A DNA stretch of 64,000 nucleotides from the NCBI GenBank assembly GCA_004764695.1, contig SMSO01000031.1:1424600-1488599 (forward strand), given 5' to 3'. Source of the DNA: Schizochytrium sp. TIO01 (taxonomy: Eukaryota; Sar; Bigyra; Thraustochytrida; Thraustochytriidae). Below are positions 50,189 to 61,998 of the stretch, piece by piece; within the stretch, counting starts at the first letter, position 1, and each line of letters opens with the position of its first letter. The notes beneath the pieces were generated by a model, which did no database searches, was not told the DNA's origin, and saw only the letters and a program-made list of their open reading frames with translations. The translations under genes were made by a program, and so were the position numbers.

Positions 50189-53100
50189 TTAGAGGGCGTT
50201 GGTGGGCTCGTAGACGAACTCAGCATCCTCGACCTCAATGCTGACACGCGGGTCGTTGCGGATGGCATTGAGACGGCGGAGGTAGCAGGCACCGCGAAGG
50301 ATCTGCAAGTTGATCTGCACGACGTCCGGGTACTCACCAGAGACGGCCGGGTCAAGGTAGGAGCCCTTGATGAAGTCGTTGAAGGCTCCAATGGCAGGGC
50401 CACACCAGACCTGGTAGTCCATGACGCGTCCAGCCTCACCGGTGTTGGCCCAGCGAGAGGCAAGACCAAGGTACCAGCGGAAGCAGAGAGACATCTTGAG
50501 CTTGGGGTCACGCTCGGCACGGGTGATCTTCTCCGGGTTGTGGAGGCGGTTGATGTAGAAGTCGGAGGTCTCAGCCCAGACATCAGCAAGAGGGCACTGG
50601 AAGATGCGCTTCTCAACACGCTCGAGCTCTGTGGCAGGCATGGACTCGAAGGAGTCGTACTTGCAGAAGAGCTCGTAGAGCTTGTTAGCCCTGGACGGGA
50701 ACATGGTTCCCTTCTTGAGGACCTGGAGCTTGACGCCCTCCTCGAACATGTCAGCAGCGGGAGCCATGCAGACGTCAGAGTAGGTGGCCATGCAGAGCTG
50801 CTTGCGGACATTGTCGCAGGTGCCGGACTGCTTGGCGACCTGGTTGACAGTGCCGGTAACAAGGAAGGCAGCACCCATAGCGAGAGCAGCGGCAGCGGCC
50901 TGGGGGCATCCAACACCACCACCAGCTCCAACGCGCACGCGGAGGTGAGCGGGGTAGCCGCACTCCTTGTGGAGGCGGTTGCGGAGGTTGATGATAAGGG
51001 GGAGGATGACGTGGATGGGGCGGTTGTCGGTGTGGCCACCAGAGTCGGCCTCGACGGCGATATCGTCGGCGACGGGGACGAGCTTGGCAAGCTCAGCCTG
51101 CTCCTTGGTAATCTCACCAGACTGGATGAGCTTGTCGAGGAGGTTCTGCGGGGCAGGGCGGATGAACATCTCAGCGAGCTCGGTACGGGAGACCTTACCG
51201 ATGATGCGGTTCTTGATGTTAATGGAGCCATCAGCGTTACGGGAAAGACCAGCAGCACGGTAGCGGACGACTTGCGGGGTCAAGGTCATGAAGGCGGAGG
51301 CCTCGACGACAGTGACGCCCTTCTCGAGGAAGAGGTCAACGTTGCCCTTCTCAAGGTTGCTATCGAAGGGGGAGTGGATGAGGTTGACGGCGAAGGGGCC
51401 GTTCGGGAGCTCAGCCTGGATCTTCTCAACAGCGGCACGGACAATGTGCATGGGGAGACCACCAGCACCGAAGGAACCGAGGATCTTACGCTTACCAGTG
51501 GCAATCACAAGGTCAGCAGAGGCAATACCCTTGGCCATGGCACCGGTGTAAAGAGGAGCCACAACACCGTAGGTCTTCATGAAGCCTTCATCACCGAGGT
51601 CACTGAGGCTGCAAGCCTGCACAATGGTGGCCTGGCCACCAGCCACATCGGCGTGCTTCTTGACCTGGCCGTTGCTGGAGGAGATGTAGAGAGGCTTCTC
51701 AACGTCAAGAAGCTCAGCCTTGAGCTGCTTGAGGGTGATGGTCTGGGCAGGGCCAGATGCAGCAACCGGAGCAGGGGCGGCAGCCGGAGCAGCAACAGCA
51801 GCAGCAGCAGGGGCGGCGCCAGCAACAATGCGAACACGGATGTTGCTGACGTTGTAGACGCGGAGGCCATCAGCCCAGAGGTTACCATTGGCAACGATGT
51901 CGACGACGCCGTCGTGGGCCTCGATGGAGACAATGTGGGCCTCGGAGTCCATGAACTTGGAGGTGGGGGTGAGCTGACCACGGTACTTCCAGGAGATCTT
52001 GCCCGGAGCATGAGCGAAGGTCGGGTTGGTGATGCCGTACTTGCCGGCGAGGTCCTGCTTGACAGCGATGGACTCGACGAGCTGGAACATAGACTCCACA
52101 CCGAGCGAGCCGGGCATGACGGAGTCGAACCAGAAGTGGCACGAGAAGAACCAGTCCTTGGGGTTCACCTGCTTGCGGCCATGACCGTAGCCAAGACCGG
52201 CGGAGCCACCGGCGACCACAAGGTCGATGGTGTCAAGGTACTGGCACTGGTTCCAGCGGCGAGTGAGCTGAGCACCCTTGGGGGCGTTGGCGTAGAGCTG
52301 GGTGCGACCGGCACCGTTGGGGGTAACGTCGTAGGTGAGGACCTGGGCGGAAGGCACCTTGGACTCAATGTGCCAGGGCTGGGTGCGGCGACCGTTGTCG
52401 AGACCAGTCTGGGAGATGAAGACCTCAGGGACGAACCAGCCGAAGGAGGTGGTACCCTTGTAGAAGACTACACCATCAACAGAGAGCTCGAAGCTGAAGC
52501 GGTGGACACCCATGTCTCCGAGCATGCTGTAGCCGGTACACTTGGTGAGGTTGTGGATGGTCTTGCCGCGGAGGTCAATATCAGAGCGAACCATCTCGGC
52601 GTTGGCGTCAAGGTTGCGGAAGAGAATGTCCTTCTTCTCCATGGTGAGCGGGGCCTTGAGCACAGAGGTGAGGACACCAGAGGTCTGGAGGGCGATCTCC
52701 ATGAGGATGGAGTACGGCATGTGGCCGTCGTTACAAGATCCCTGGAAGAACCAGGCGTCGATGGGGCAGTCGAACTCGCCAACCATGGTTCCCTTGGACG
52801 GGTTGCAGTCCACGTTCTTCCACTGGACCCACTCCATGTCAGAAACGGAGACCACACGAGTCACAAGAGCAAGGTCCCATGCAGGGCTGCGGCTGGTGTT
52901 GGAGTCATCGAACTTGGCGAACTCAGGGCCGAGGCAGAGGCTGACCTTGCCGGCCATGAACTCAGCCATGTTGTACCACGAGAGCGGCATCTCGCCGGGC
53001 ACGTGGTTGTTGTCGTTCTTGTTGCCGGGGAACGGGGTGAAGGTGATGGGACGGGGAGGGTAGGCCGAGGGAGAGAACGAGGGCGTGGGGTTGCCAGCGA

Positions 53101-54574
53101 TCTTGGCCATCGGGTGCCAGGTCATCTGGTTAGGGGCAAGAGCATCGCCCTTGAGGATGTGCTCAGGGATGGCCTCAACAGCCGGGGCGCAAAGGTCCTT
53201 GTTGAGAGCGAGGGGCTTCTCGGGAGCGACAACGGCAGGGCCAGAGCGCTTCTGGAGCTTGAGGGCAATACCCTTGAAGTCGACGACGATCTTCTTGTTG
53301 AGGTCGCCCTTGCCGTACTCGTGGAGGTTGGCAAGGTCGAAAGTCTGGCCCTTCTCGAAGTCAATGTCGAGAATGTTGACATCGGCAATGGCGTACGGGT
53401 CACCAGCCTCGTCGTAGCCCATCTCCTTGATCTCCATGACGTAGACGAGCTTACCCTTGTGCGGGGAGATCTGGCCACGGCAGCGGACCTTGTTGGGGTG
53501 GCCGTTGACGGGGCGGAAGTCGAAGGGACCGGTCTTAAGGTGGAGGCCGAGCCAGAGCATGTACATCTTGAGGAGCTGGCTGCAGCCGTCAGACACGAGG
53601 GATCCAGCCATGACCTGGTCTCCGACGAAGTGGCACGGGAAGTACCAGTGGTCGCGCTCGAGGATCTTCTCACCAACGAGGAGACCAAGGCCGTAGGGGC
53701 CACCGGTGTAGTCAATCTTGGTGACGCGGTCAATCATGAGCATCTTACGGGCGCAGAGTTTGTAGTTGATCTGGTCCATGCCGTTCTCGGGGCCGAAAAC
53801 CTTGGTCCAGTTCTTGTCCACGAGGGACTGCATCTCAGTCTCGTTGAGAACGGTCTTGTTAAGACGCGGGGCAATGGCGTACGGGGTGATGTCCTGCTTC
53901 TTGGTCTTCTCGCGGGCGAGGAGATCAGCGCGGGTAAAGACGACACCCTTGCCGGCGGCGAGCTCCTCGTTGGTGAAGAAACCGGCACAGCCGTCGCGCA
54001 TCTCGATGAGGAGACGGCCGTTGACGTAGCAGTCGTACTCGAAGAAGAACATGGAGATGTCACCGTCGAGACGCTTGGCGAAGCCGGTCACGCGGATGTC
54101 GTACTCCAGGGTCTCGCCCTCCTGGGCAACACCGTAGAAGGTGAGGGTGGTGTTGAGCAGACGGTAGACGCGGTCGCTCTTGTTCTGGAAGTCAATACCC
54201 ATGTAGGAGATGAGCATGAGATCACACTGACCACTCTCGACGAGCACGGCCCAGGGGCAGTCACCACCCTCAGAGAGCTCACCGTTGACGGGGAGGTCGT
54301 ACTCAGTGACCATGCGGGCACCGACGCGGTAGTTGTTGACCTCGGCGTCCATGAGGGTGACGCGGGTGACGAGGAGGTACTCGCGGGCGGGGAGACGAAC
54401 GCGACGCTTGTACTGGTCGATCTGGCTGAATTCGGGGCCGAAGACCTTGCTGATGTCACCCTCGGCGAACTCAAGGAGCTCGTCATAGTCGAAAACGACG
54501 TTCTTGCCGCTGGTGAGCTCCTCCTTGGTCATCTCCCAGCATGGTTTCTTGTTGGTCTTCACGCGAGTGGCCAT
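50189..54574 (-). CDS. PUFA synthase subunit C (DH-DH-ER), polyketide-synthase-like
   Basis: This is one of three subunits of the thraustochytrid PUFA synthase that makes DHA and DPA from malonyl units without aerobic desaturases. From ATG 54574 (CAACCATGGCC context; MATRVKTNKKPCWEMTKEEL) it has 1461 residues, close to the ~1500 usual for Schizochytrium OrfC. Residues ~1-450 are a FabA-like dehydratase/isomerase with CHFVGDQVMAGS near 315. Residues ~560-960 are a second one, with CHFWFDSVMPGS near 813. An Ala/Pro linker follows (AAPAAAPAPVAAS), then residues ~1020-1461 are a PfaD-type FMN enoyl reductase: GSFGAGGLPMHIVRA, VEADSGGHTDNRP (~1175), GAGGGVGCPQ (~1217), ending YEPTNAL. It stands alone, as expected since orfA/orfB lie elsewhere. 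Third positions are almost all C/G, consistent with high expression. An upstream in-frame ATG (55114) is discussed in the findings. Confidence 0.97.
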   Translation of the reverse strand: MATRVKTNKKPCWEMTKEELTSGKNVVFDYDELLEFAEGDISKVFGPEFSQIDQYKRRVRLPAREYLLVTRVTLMDAEVNNYRVGARMVTEYDLPVNGELSEGGDCPWAVLVESGQCDLMLISYMGIDFQNKSDRVYRLLNTTLTFYGVAQEGETLEYDIRVTGFAKRLDGDISMFFFEYDCYVNGRLLIEMRDGCAGFFTNEELAAGKGVVFTRADLLAREKTKKQDITPYAIAPRLNKTVLNETEMQSLVDKNWTKVFGPENGMDQINYKLCARKMLMIDRVTKIDYTGGPYGLGLLVGEKILERDHWYFPCHFVGDQVMAGSLVSDGCSQLLKMYMLWLGLHLKTGPFDFRPVNGHPNKVRCRGQISPHKGKLVYVMEIKEMGYDEAGDPYAIADVNILDIDFEKGQTFDLANLHEYGKGDLNKKIVVDFKGIALKLQKRSGPAVVAPEKPLALNKDLCAPAVEAIPEHILKGDALAPNQMTWHPMAKIAGNPTPSFSPSAYPPRPITFTPFPGNKNDNNHVPGEMPLSWYNMAEFMAGKVSLCLGPEFAKFDDSNTSRSPAWDLALVTRVVSVSDMEWVQWKNVDCNPSKGTMVGEFDCPIDAWFFQGSCNDGHMPYSILMEIALQTSGVLTSVLKAPLTMEKKDILFRNLDANAEMVRSDIDLRGKTIHNLTKCTGYSMLGDMGVHRFSFELSVDGVVFYKGTTSFGWFVPEVFISQTGLDNGRRTQPWHIESKVPSAQVLTYDVTPNGAGRTQLYANAPKGAQLTRRWNQCQYLDTIDLVVAGGSAGLGYGHGRKQVNPKDWFFSCHFWFDSVMPGSLGVESMFQLVESIAVKQDLAGKYGITNPTFAHAPGKISWKYRGQLTPTSKFMDSEAHIVSIEAHDGVVDIVANGNLWADGLRVYNVSNIRVRIVAGAAPAAAAVAAPAAAPAPVAASGPAQTITLKQLKAELLDVEKPLYISSSNGQVKKHADVAGGQATIVQACSLSDLGDEGFMKTYGVVAPLYTGAMAKGIASADLVIATGKRKILGSFGAGGLPMHIVRAAVEKIQAELPNGPFAVNLIHSPFDSNLEKGNVDLFLEKGVTVVEASAFMTLTPQVVRYRAAGLSRNADGSINIKNRIIGKVSRTELAEMFIRPAPQNLLDKLIQSGEITKEQAELAKLVPVADDIAVEADSGGHTDNRPIHVILPLIINLRNRLHKECGYPAHLRVRVGAGGGVGCPQAAAAALAMGAAFLVTGTVNQVAKQSGTCDNVRKQLCMATYSDVCMAPAADMFEEGVKLQVLKKGTMFPSRANKLYELFCKYDSFESMPATELERVEKRIFQCPLADVWAETSDFYINRLHNPEKITRAERDPKLKMSLCFRWYLGLASRWANTGEAGRVMDYQVWCGPAIGAFNDFIKGSYLDPAVSGEYPDVVQINLQILRGACYLRRLNAIRNDPRVSIEVEDAEFVYEPTNAL

Positions 54575-55017
54575 GGTTGCAAGTTGCGACTCGATAATTT
54601 CTCTTCTAGTCGTAGCTTTTTCTGGACCTGTTTGATTATCTGCTAGAGCTGTTGCTGCTTCTAGACTTGTGGAGTTCTCGAACCTAGTTGTATCTGAAGG
54701 TGGTTCTTGTGTTGTGGCGAGCAGTTGTAAGTTTTCTGCTCTTGCGTCTGTGGATCTAAGAATTGCAGTGGTAGCGCTCTCGGCTAGTCCTGCAACTTCT
54801 GTTGTTCCTGACAACAAGCGGACCTCGTCCTCGTCCACCTGGTCGGGCTCTTGTTCTTGCTGCGGCTCGACGGGGTCGAGTTCGAGGTTTGCTGTCGCCT
54901 CCGCCTGCTCCACTGCTACTGCCTCCGTTCCCCTCTTACAACAACTACTTCTTCTTCTGCCGCTGTCGCTGCTTCTTCCTCCTTCTCCTTTTTCAACTAA
55001 ACAACTTTTTAAATCTC

Positions 55018-55085
55018 CTTTTTCTTTTTCTTTTTCTTTTTCTTTTTCTTTTTCTTTTTCTTTTTCTTTTTCTTTTTCTTTCTCT
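55018..55085. repeat. TTTTTC hexamer array (GAAAAA on PUFA gene strand)
   Basis: About eleven TTTTTC units, grading into shorter TCTTTC units, 450-510 bases upstream of the PUFA-synthase ATG. On the gene strand it is a purine tract that stays in frame with the gene. Confidence 0.95.
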
Positions 55086-55796
55086 TTCTCTTTCTCTTTT
55101 CTTTTCTTTCTCATTCTCTTTTTTTTTCTTTCTCACTTTCAACTAAACTTTCTTTCCGTAAGTTTTCTTTCAAATTCAAACTCAAATTCAACCCCTCGTT
55201 CTCCACATTCAAATTCAAATTCAAACCAAAGTTCAAGCCCAAATTCACATTCTCTTGTTTTCCCGCCGCGAGTCCTTTCTCCATCTTTCCCGCCTGCCCG
55301 TCCTCCTCTTCTTCTTCAATTTCTTCTTCTTCTTCTATTTCTTCTTCTCTGCTACCAATCCGCGGCCCTTCTACCATCTCCTCTGCAGACGGCTTCGACT
55401 CACGTCCGAGGTCCCTGCTGCTGCACCGCGCAGCAGCACCTAGGTCGCCCCGCGCATCGCAAAGCACGCCTTCTCCCTCCCTCTCAGCACCTCCAAGCAG
55501 CGCCTCCCGGGAACCCGTCCCCTCTCTCGCCCTGCCCGTGCATCGCCAAGCACCGTACAGAGCCCGCGCCAGAGCCCCTATCACAAGCATGCAAAACCCT
55601 CCCAAACACGCCACCACCAGAGCGCCCGTCAGGGGGGACGCGCCCCGTGCGTCCAGTGGGCTCAGCTTGCCTGCGCGAGTTGTCTCCCTCCCTCTCTCTC
55701 TGCCTCTCTCTTGTGTGGATTTACTCGCCGCTCTTACGTCGGCGCTTCGCTTAGTAAGTCTTATCTCCAAACCCAGCTATTCCAATATTCCAAAAT

Positions 55797-55890
55797 TCCA
55801 AAATTCAAATATTCAAATATTCAAATATTCAAATATTCAAACTTTCGAAATTCAAATATTCAGATATTCAAATATTCAGATACTCAACGA
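55797..55890. repeat. ATTCAAAT-type array
   Basis: Imperfect 8-base ATTCAAAT units with ATTCAGAT variants, related to the AATTCAAA hexamer arrays. Confidence 0.85.
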
Positions 55891-56376
55891 AGTTCGAAGT
55901 TCAAATATTCAAATGCCCAGGTACTAGGCAGAGCCTACCTACTCCTGCAAGTACGTACTCTCGCGAGCAAATCTATTTTTGAGCAAAGCAAAGACCCGCT
56001 TTGCCCAATGCTAACGCCGTTTGACTGACCACGCAAAGAATAAATGAGTCAATGAATCAATCAGTGATCAATCAGTGCCCTATAAAGCGCTCGAAGGACT
56101 CGAATAATCGAATGACAGTTGGTCGATCGCTTTCTCTCGCGACGCGACGCGAGGCGAGCGAGCCGCCAGCCAGCTGGCCTCAGCTGCTGCTGCTGCTCCT
56201 GCTGCCCGGGCTGAGTGCAGCAGCAGCGGGGCCTGCTGCTGCTGCTGCTGTGCCGACGCAGTGCGAGCGAGCGCTGGCACTCCGAAGAACACTGCTGCGA
56301 GTTCGAGTTGTTATTGGTTGCGGGACTGACTGAGAAACAGAGTGACTGCGAAGAAGAGTTCTCTCCGCTATCATCT

Positions 56377-56382
<6 letters not shown>

Positions 56383-56410
<28 letters not shown>
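56383..56410. repeat. TC dinucleotide array
   Basis: About 14 uninterrupted TC units. Confidence 0.95.
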
Positions 56411-56414
<4 letters not shown>

Positions 56415-56559
56415 GTTCTTTCTTTCATTCTTTCTTGCTCTACGTGCACTAGATACGTAGCAGGTGCAAAGAAGATCGAAACTCGGGACCTCCTTTTGCA
56501 CTGCATATCCTCTGCTTCCTCTCAAAATGTTTTGCTGATCTTATTTTATTGTCTACCTG

Positions 56560-56611
56560 AATTCAAATTCAAATTCAAATTCAAATTCAAATTCAAATTC
56601 AAATTCAATTC
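56560..56611. repeat. ATTCAA hexamer array
   Basis: Eight ATTCAA units, perfect apart from the last. Confidence 0.95.
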
Positions 56612-56730
56612 AAGTATAGCAATAGCAATTACTATTATTATCATCACTACCTTCTCATAGTTGTGAGGCAAATAAGCAACTTTCAGGAACATTTGCAATG
56701 AGATCGATACCAAATAAGCGGGGCTCTTTC

Positions 56731-56845
56731 TTTCATTCATTTATCTATTTCATTCTATCATTCATTTATTCATTCATTCTTTCTTTCATTCATTCTTTCA
56801 TTCATTCTTTCATTCTTTCATTCTTTCATTCCTTCTTTCTTGATC
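56731..56845. repeat. CATT/TTTC mixed tetranucleotide array
   Basis: Interleaved CATT and CTTT units over about 115 bases. Confidence 0.85.
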
Positions 56846-57016
56846 CACCGATTGCACTTAGTTACGTAAGTATGCGCCTCCCTACGTATGAATGGATGTA
56901 GTTTCTCCCTCTGCACTGTTGTTATGCTCTGCAATTCGCCATCATCGCCTCCAAACTATGGACTCCTTTCCTTCGTACCTCACCTACGCATGGCCTCTCC
57001 TCGAGAATGCTGGCAT

Positions 57017-57117
57017 GAGTGAGTGAATGAGTGATTGAGTGATTGAGTGCGTGAGTGCGTGAGTGTGCGTGCGTGCGTACGCGAGTGAGTGAGTGAGTGA
57101 GTGAGTGAGTGAGTGAG
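57017..57117. repeat. GAGT/GCGT tetranucleotide array
   Basis: Mixed GAGT, GATT and GCGT units ending in a pure GAGT block. Confidence 0.9.
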
Positions 57118-57651
57118 CGCCAATGCATGAGTCAACGCCTTCGTTGCATGCACGCCTGAGCTGCCTGCTGTCACAGGTGTCACGCTGGCCTGCCTGCGAT
57201 AGAGGGAGGGAGGGAGGGAGGTGCCTGGCGCCTGAGGAACTCACTCGCTTTGAAGATCAGATTCGAATTCAAGTTGGCTCAAGAGAGAAAGAAAGCTTTG
57301 CGAGGAAGGGCTCTTTTCAAAAGAAACAAAGAAACAAAGAAACAAAGGCGCTGCTTTCTTGCCGTCTTGAACTTGCTTGTTTTCCGCCTCTGTTGTCCTC
57401 CCTCTTGTTTATTTAGGTCTATAAAACTAGGCGTCTCCGCTCTGTAACGCAAAGGCCAAAAGAAAGAGAATGAAAGAAGAAAAAGCCTTTCGAAAAGAAC
57501 TTGCAGCGCATAATAATAGGTGAAGAGCGAAAGGAAGAGCTGTAGGTAGAAGGAACCTCGTGCACTTCGAATCCTCAAGCACCAAAACAGCGACGAAGCC
57601 AACGACGACGCCACGATCTATCTAACTGTCTATCCAGCTGGCTGACTTGCG

Positions 57652-57682
<31 letters not shown>
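57652..57682. repeat. GCTT tetranucleotide array
   Basis: Seven to eight GCTT units. The reverse-complement type (AAGC) recurs at 58249-58288, about 600 bases away. Confidence 0.9.
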
Positions 57683-58045
57683 CTGTTAATCGATTAACTG
57701 ACTGTCTGACTGACTGGCCAGCTGTAAACAAAAGGATCCGAGAGGCAAAGAGCACAGCAGCAGCAACGAGAAGAAGGATAAGAAAGACCGCCATCTTATC
57801 GCCATCAATCTCTAAGACTAGGGCACTCTTAGCGCCCGATAATGACAGGATGCAGCAGTCCCGACGACGAAGAGCGAGAACGAATAGTAGGTAGCTATAG
57901 CTTGCTCTCTAGAGAGGCGAAAACAAAAGAGTTTTCAATTTCATTTTCTATTTGATTTTAATTGTCTGTTTACTTTAAAACGTTTTTTAAGTTTCATCCC
58001 TTTGGTTTGTTGAATTAAGAGATGCTTGCATTGAAAGAAAAAGAC

Positions 58046-58083
58046 AAAACAAAACAAAACAAACAAAACAAAACAAAACAAAC
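58046..58083. repeat. AAAAC pentanucleotide array
   Basis: Seven or so AAAAC/AAAC units. Confidence 0.85.
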
Positions 58084-58248
58084 GAATTGGATAAAGAAGA
58101 AAGAACGATGATGCTGATGTCATACATTGTTAGTTTCAGGAAGAGCAACTAACTAACGAGCTAGCTAACTAACTACCTGATGGCGCCTCTAGCTAGAGCA
58201 TTGAAGATTGCACGCTCTACGATGGATGGCCTCTTTTGCCGATCAATT

Positions 58249-58288
<40 letters not shown>
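58249..58288. repeat. AAGC tetranucleotide array
   Basis: Ten AAGC units, complementary in type to the GCTT array at 57652, followed by GATTGATCAATCAATC. Confidence 0.9.
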
Positions 58289-59046
58289 AGCGATTGATCA
58301 ATCAATCAATCAGTCAACCGATTGATTGCCCGAAGCACCAATCTGCCTGCACAAAGAGTTGACGAAGATTGATGATGCCATCGGGTGTGCTGACTTGAAT
58401 GGATGGATTTCTTATTCTTGCTCCAAGTTCATCAGATCCACCACCATTCGAGAACTTCTGCTTCGCTTGCTTGCTTACTTACTCAGATACAGCGCATTTC
58501 GATCATGGCACAGCGTTGATTGCTTCATTTATCGATTGATTGATCGATCGATCGATCGAAGACAGACGCAGAAAGAAGACAGAAAGAAGCCGAAGATTGG
58601 CAGCGGCTCTTGCGCAATCTCTCTCTCAGTGCGGTGCCGACGATGAGTGCTGCGATGAGCCTTCGAAGGGATCAGTCACTTTGTTTGTATGTATATATGA
58701 TGATGATGAACGATGATGATGAATGATGATGTCATACACGCGATGCCATCATCATCTTCCTCAAACAGACTACCTACCTACCCTCTTATCTACCTTCTCG
58801 TACTGAGTAGCACCTGCCTATCTGACCGTAGGCGCTTTCTTCTTTTTAAAACACGAGTGAGATGCTTTCTTTCTTTTTATTTTAAAGAAAAATCAGCAGC
58901 ATCGATAGCACTGATTCAATTTCCTTCTTCCCCTCTGTCCCTTAAGGATGACTTAGTACCTCCGGTAGAACTGCCATTGATTCTGCATCATTCAAAGTTT
59001 CTGTTCAAGTCTTTAAAATACTGTAAAAGATTAGATGAAAATTAAC

Positions 59047-59108
59047 TTTTTGAATTTGAATTTGAATTTGAATTTGAATTTGAATTTTGAATTTGAATTT
59101 TGAATTTG
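59047..59108. repeat. TTTGAA hexamer array
   Basis: Nine or so TTTGAA/TTTTGAA units, reverse complementary in type to the array at 56560. Confidence 0.95.
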
Positions 59109-60869
59109 TAGCTAATTTAAAATAAAACTAAATATGGAAAGATACACTGAGGAATCGGTGTCCCTTCATTGTTTGAATTCGTAGAACTTGAAGGATGATG
59201 CCAATAGGATATTGCGAAGAAGAAGAAGACGACGTCGTGCAAGATTCCCTCCCGCTTCAAGTAGCAGCAGTGCTCCTCAAGTTGGTCGTATGATAACGAG
59301 CTTCTTCGTAGTTGAGAATTGACGGGTGAGATTGCAAAACTGCACGAGCATTGCTTGCTTGCTTGCTTGCGCAGGCACCAAGCCAAGCCAAGGTCTTCCT
59401 TCAGCCAACGCGGAGCTTCGATTTGGACAACGACAACGACGACACGAGCGGCACAAGTCATTTCACATTTCAAGGGGTGACGGCTGACACGCGCGTGCGT
59501 GACCCAATGGAGAAGCTCGCCCGCCCCCAGGTCGCAGGTGGCTCCTTGGACCACGATCGACGACGATGATTCGGTCGCAAGCAATCTCAGGAGGCCAGGA
59601 TGTCCAGGTATCCCGAAGGACCTCAGATCAAAGTACGTCACTCGCAGCCCCTGAAAGCGATCGAAGCAATCCACCATCGTCATGACCAGTTGAGTGAAGT
59701 ACAAAGATCCTTTCTCGCGCTCCGAATGGGTTACAGGTTCCCAGGTGCCAGGCAGAAGTAGTGTAGATGGGCTGTAAACGGATGACCAGAACGAACCATC
59801 CGTGCCAGATTAGACAGCACACATCGGTGATCGTTGAAGAGTCACAGTCGTCTGCGAATGTGATCATCAGCAACGACTGACTTATTCACTCCCTTCAAAG
59901 TTCACCTCCTGCAAATCAACATCTCGTTGGCCATCTAATGCGAATCCAGCCAGGCTCATCACGATGATAATTTATGATTCGCAATTCGTGATCGTTAACT
60001 CATGCTTCTTCATAAGTCAAGATTCATAAGCCATGCTGCTGGTAGGCGGTGGTGGTGATGCTGACGATGATGCTGCTGCTGCTGCTGGTGATGATGATGA
60101 TGCGCTGGAAACAGCTCGTCGAAGGACGAATCCGATGAGTGCTGAGACTGTGTGCTGGCCTTCCTCTGCTTAGTTTCCCAGGGAGCCCAATTCGCCTGTT
60201 TTCTGTTGTTCTTTTCAGATGCAGAAAACAGTAACCCGAGCAGCAGTGAGTGGTATTCGCAAACCGCAATGATGATGCATTTTGTGATGATCTCAATGGC
60301 AACGGCCAAAGCGGTGGCGGCAAAAGCAGCGGCCCCCAAAGTTCGACTACTAAGAGCTCCTTCAACCTATCCAGTCTTGGAGAGCCTGCTGGAAGCGCCA
60401 CCACGACGATCCTGACCGACGGAGTCCTCGAGGTCTTCGAAAAAGGATACGAAACCCGCTGTTTGTTTGACTGACTTCCTAAGGGCCTTGGAGCCTACCC
60501 TAGCTAGGTGGGTAGGTAGCAGTATACCTCCAATCTTTCATCTGTTACTGCAAACAAAAACTTCTAATCTCTTCGAGATCTCTTCTCGTTTCCACTTCGA
60601 CCTTCAAAGTACCAACCATTACTTTCGTGATCTTTTTCTCTGGAGCTCTTTTCTTTTAAAGTGTCTTCAAGGAAATGAAAAGGCCGCTCCTTTCCCAAGA
60701 TCAGAGGTTATCAGTCAAATGCATGTATATATAAGTATATAGACGCGCTGGCCATCGAGTTCAACTCAGTGCGAACGTGCCCATAATAGGCGGGCCAGCG
60801 AGCCTTTATCTCTTTTCTCAGCTCTTATCTTGTCCCATCCTCGAACAACTGGCAGCCTATCTTTTTTCT

Positions 60870-60922
60870 CTTTTCTTTTCTTTTCTTTTCTTTTCCTTTT
60901 TTTTTTTTTTTTTTTTTTTTTA
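60870..60922. repeat. TTTTC array and poly-T tract
   Basis: Five TTTTC units run into an uninterrupted tract of over 20 T. Confidence 0.9.
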
Positions 60923-61952
60923 ATATTAGAATTAAAATACAATTTTAATTTTAAATATTTTTACAAAATTGTGAGATGAAGCAATGGAGAAAGAAGAAGG
61001 AAACGAATATCGCCATCATTCATTCACCTCTTCAACTAAGCCTTTTCTTTCTATCATATTTGCAAATACTATATTTAAAAAATAATTATTTTATTTTATT
61101 TTATTTTTTAACACATGTTTGAATGTGTACATAGAAAGAATTTGAAAGTTTTTTCTTTTAAAGCAAGACGCCGCACGCCTCCGTCGCAGAGCAACAGACG
61201 TCGTCTCCTTTGCCAATGGACCCACACTGGTACTCAGGCTATGAGTCCCTTCAGTCTCACATGGACCACAGCAAGGAGTCGCACTGGGGAGGCTACAGTG
61301 GAGAGCTTGTGCAATAGTCCCCTCGGAGGGAGACTATGGATACTGCTTACGTCGTCGGCACCATCATCTCGAACTTGTGCTCCTGAAAACAAGAGAGCAC
61401 ACGACAGATTGGTGGTGTCCTTTGGATCCAATATGGAAGAGGGCACCGATTCTGAAAACTTGTATGTGGCTGTGGAGCGCAGGGTAGAAAGGGGGGGTAG
61501 ACACTGTTGGAAAGTGTGAGGGGCTACGGGGACAGCATGGGAGTTAGTGCCGAATCGAAGGCCGCAGAGTGGAGGAAGAGCGGCGCAAAGTAGACTTTGG
61601 GGGCACCTCAAGTGGAGCATTCGTGTCCGCAAGTAGACTATAGCAGCGGCAAGTAGAGTATCCGCGACCCATAGAAGCCGTCTTCTGAGCATGCTCTGTT
61701 CCTTCGTACAATCGAGAACGAGAGAACGAAAGAAGATAGAACGGATCGTTTGTTGTAAAATAATGAAACTAAGGGTGAGAAAAACAAAGAATCAAAGAAT
61801 CAAAGTGGATCTCTCGAATCTCGAGTGTTTGGAGGCCGCTCATTGAGAAGGGAAGAGCGCAGAAGAGACACAGACACACACAGAGAGTGCCGCTCCTTCC
61901 GAGTCCAGTCTGCCAATCCTCACTTTTCCCTCTGCCTTTATGCCTTTCATCG

Positions 61953-61954
<2 letters not shown>

Positions 61955-61994
<40 letters not shown>
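61955..61994. repeat. TC dinucleotide array
   Basis: About 20 uninterrupted TC units, the longest dinucleotide run in the window. Confidence 0.97.
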
Positions 61995-61998
<4 letters not shown>

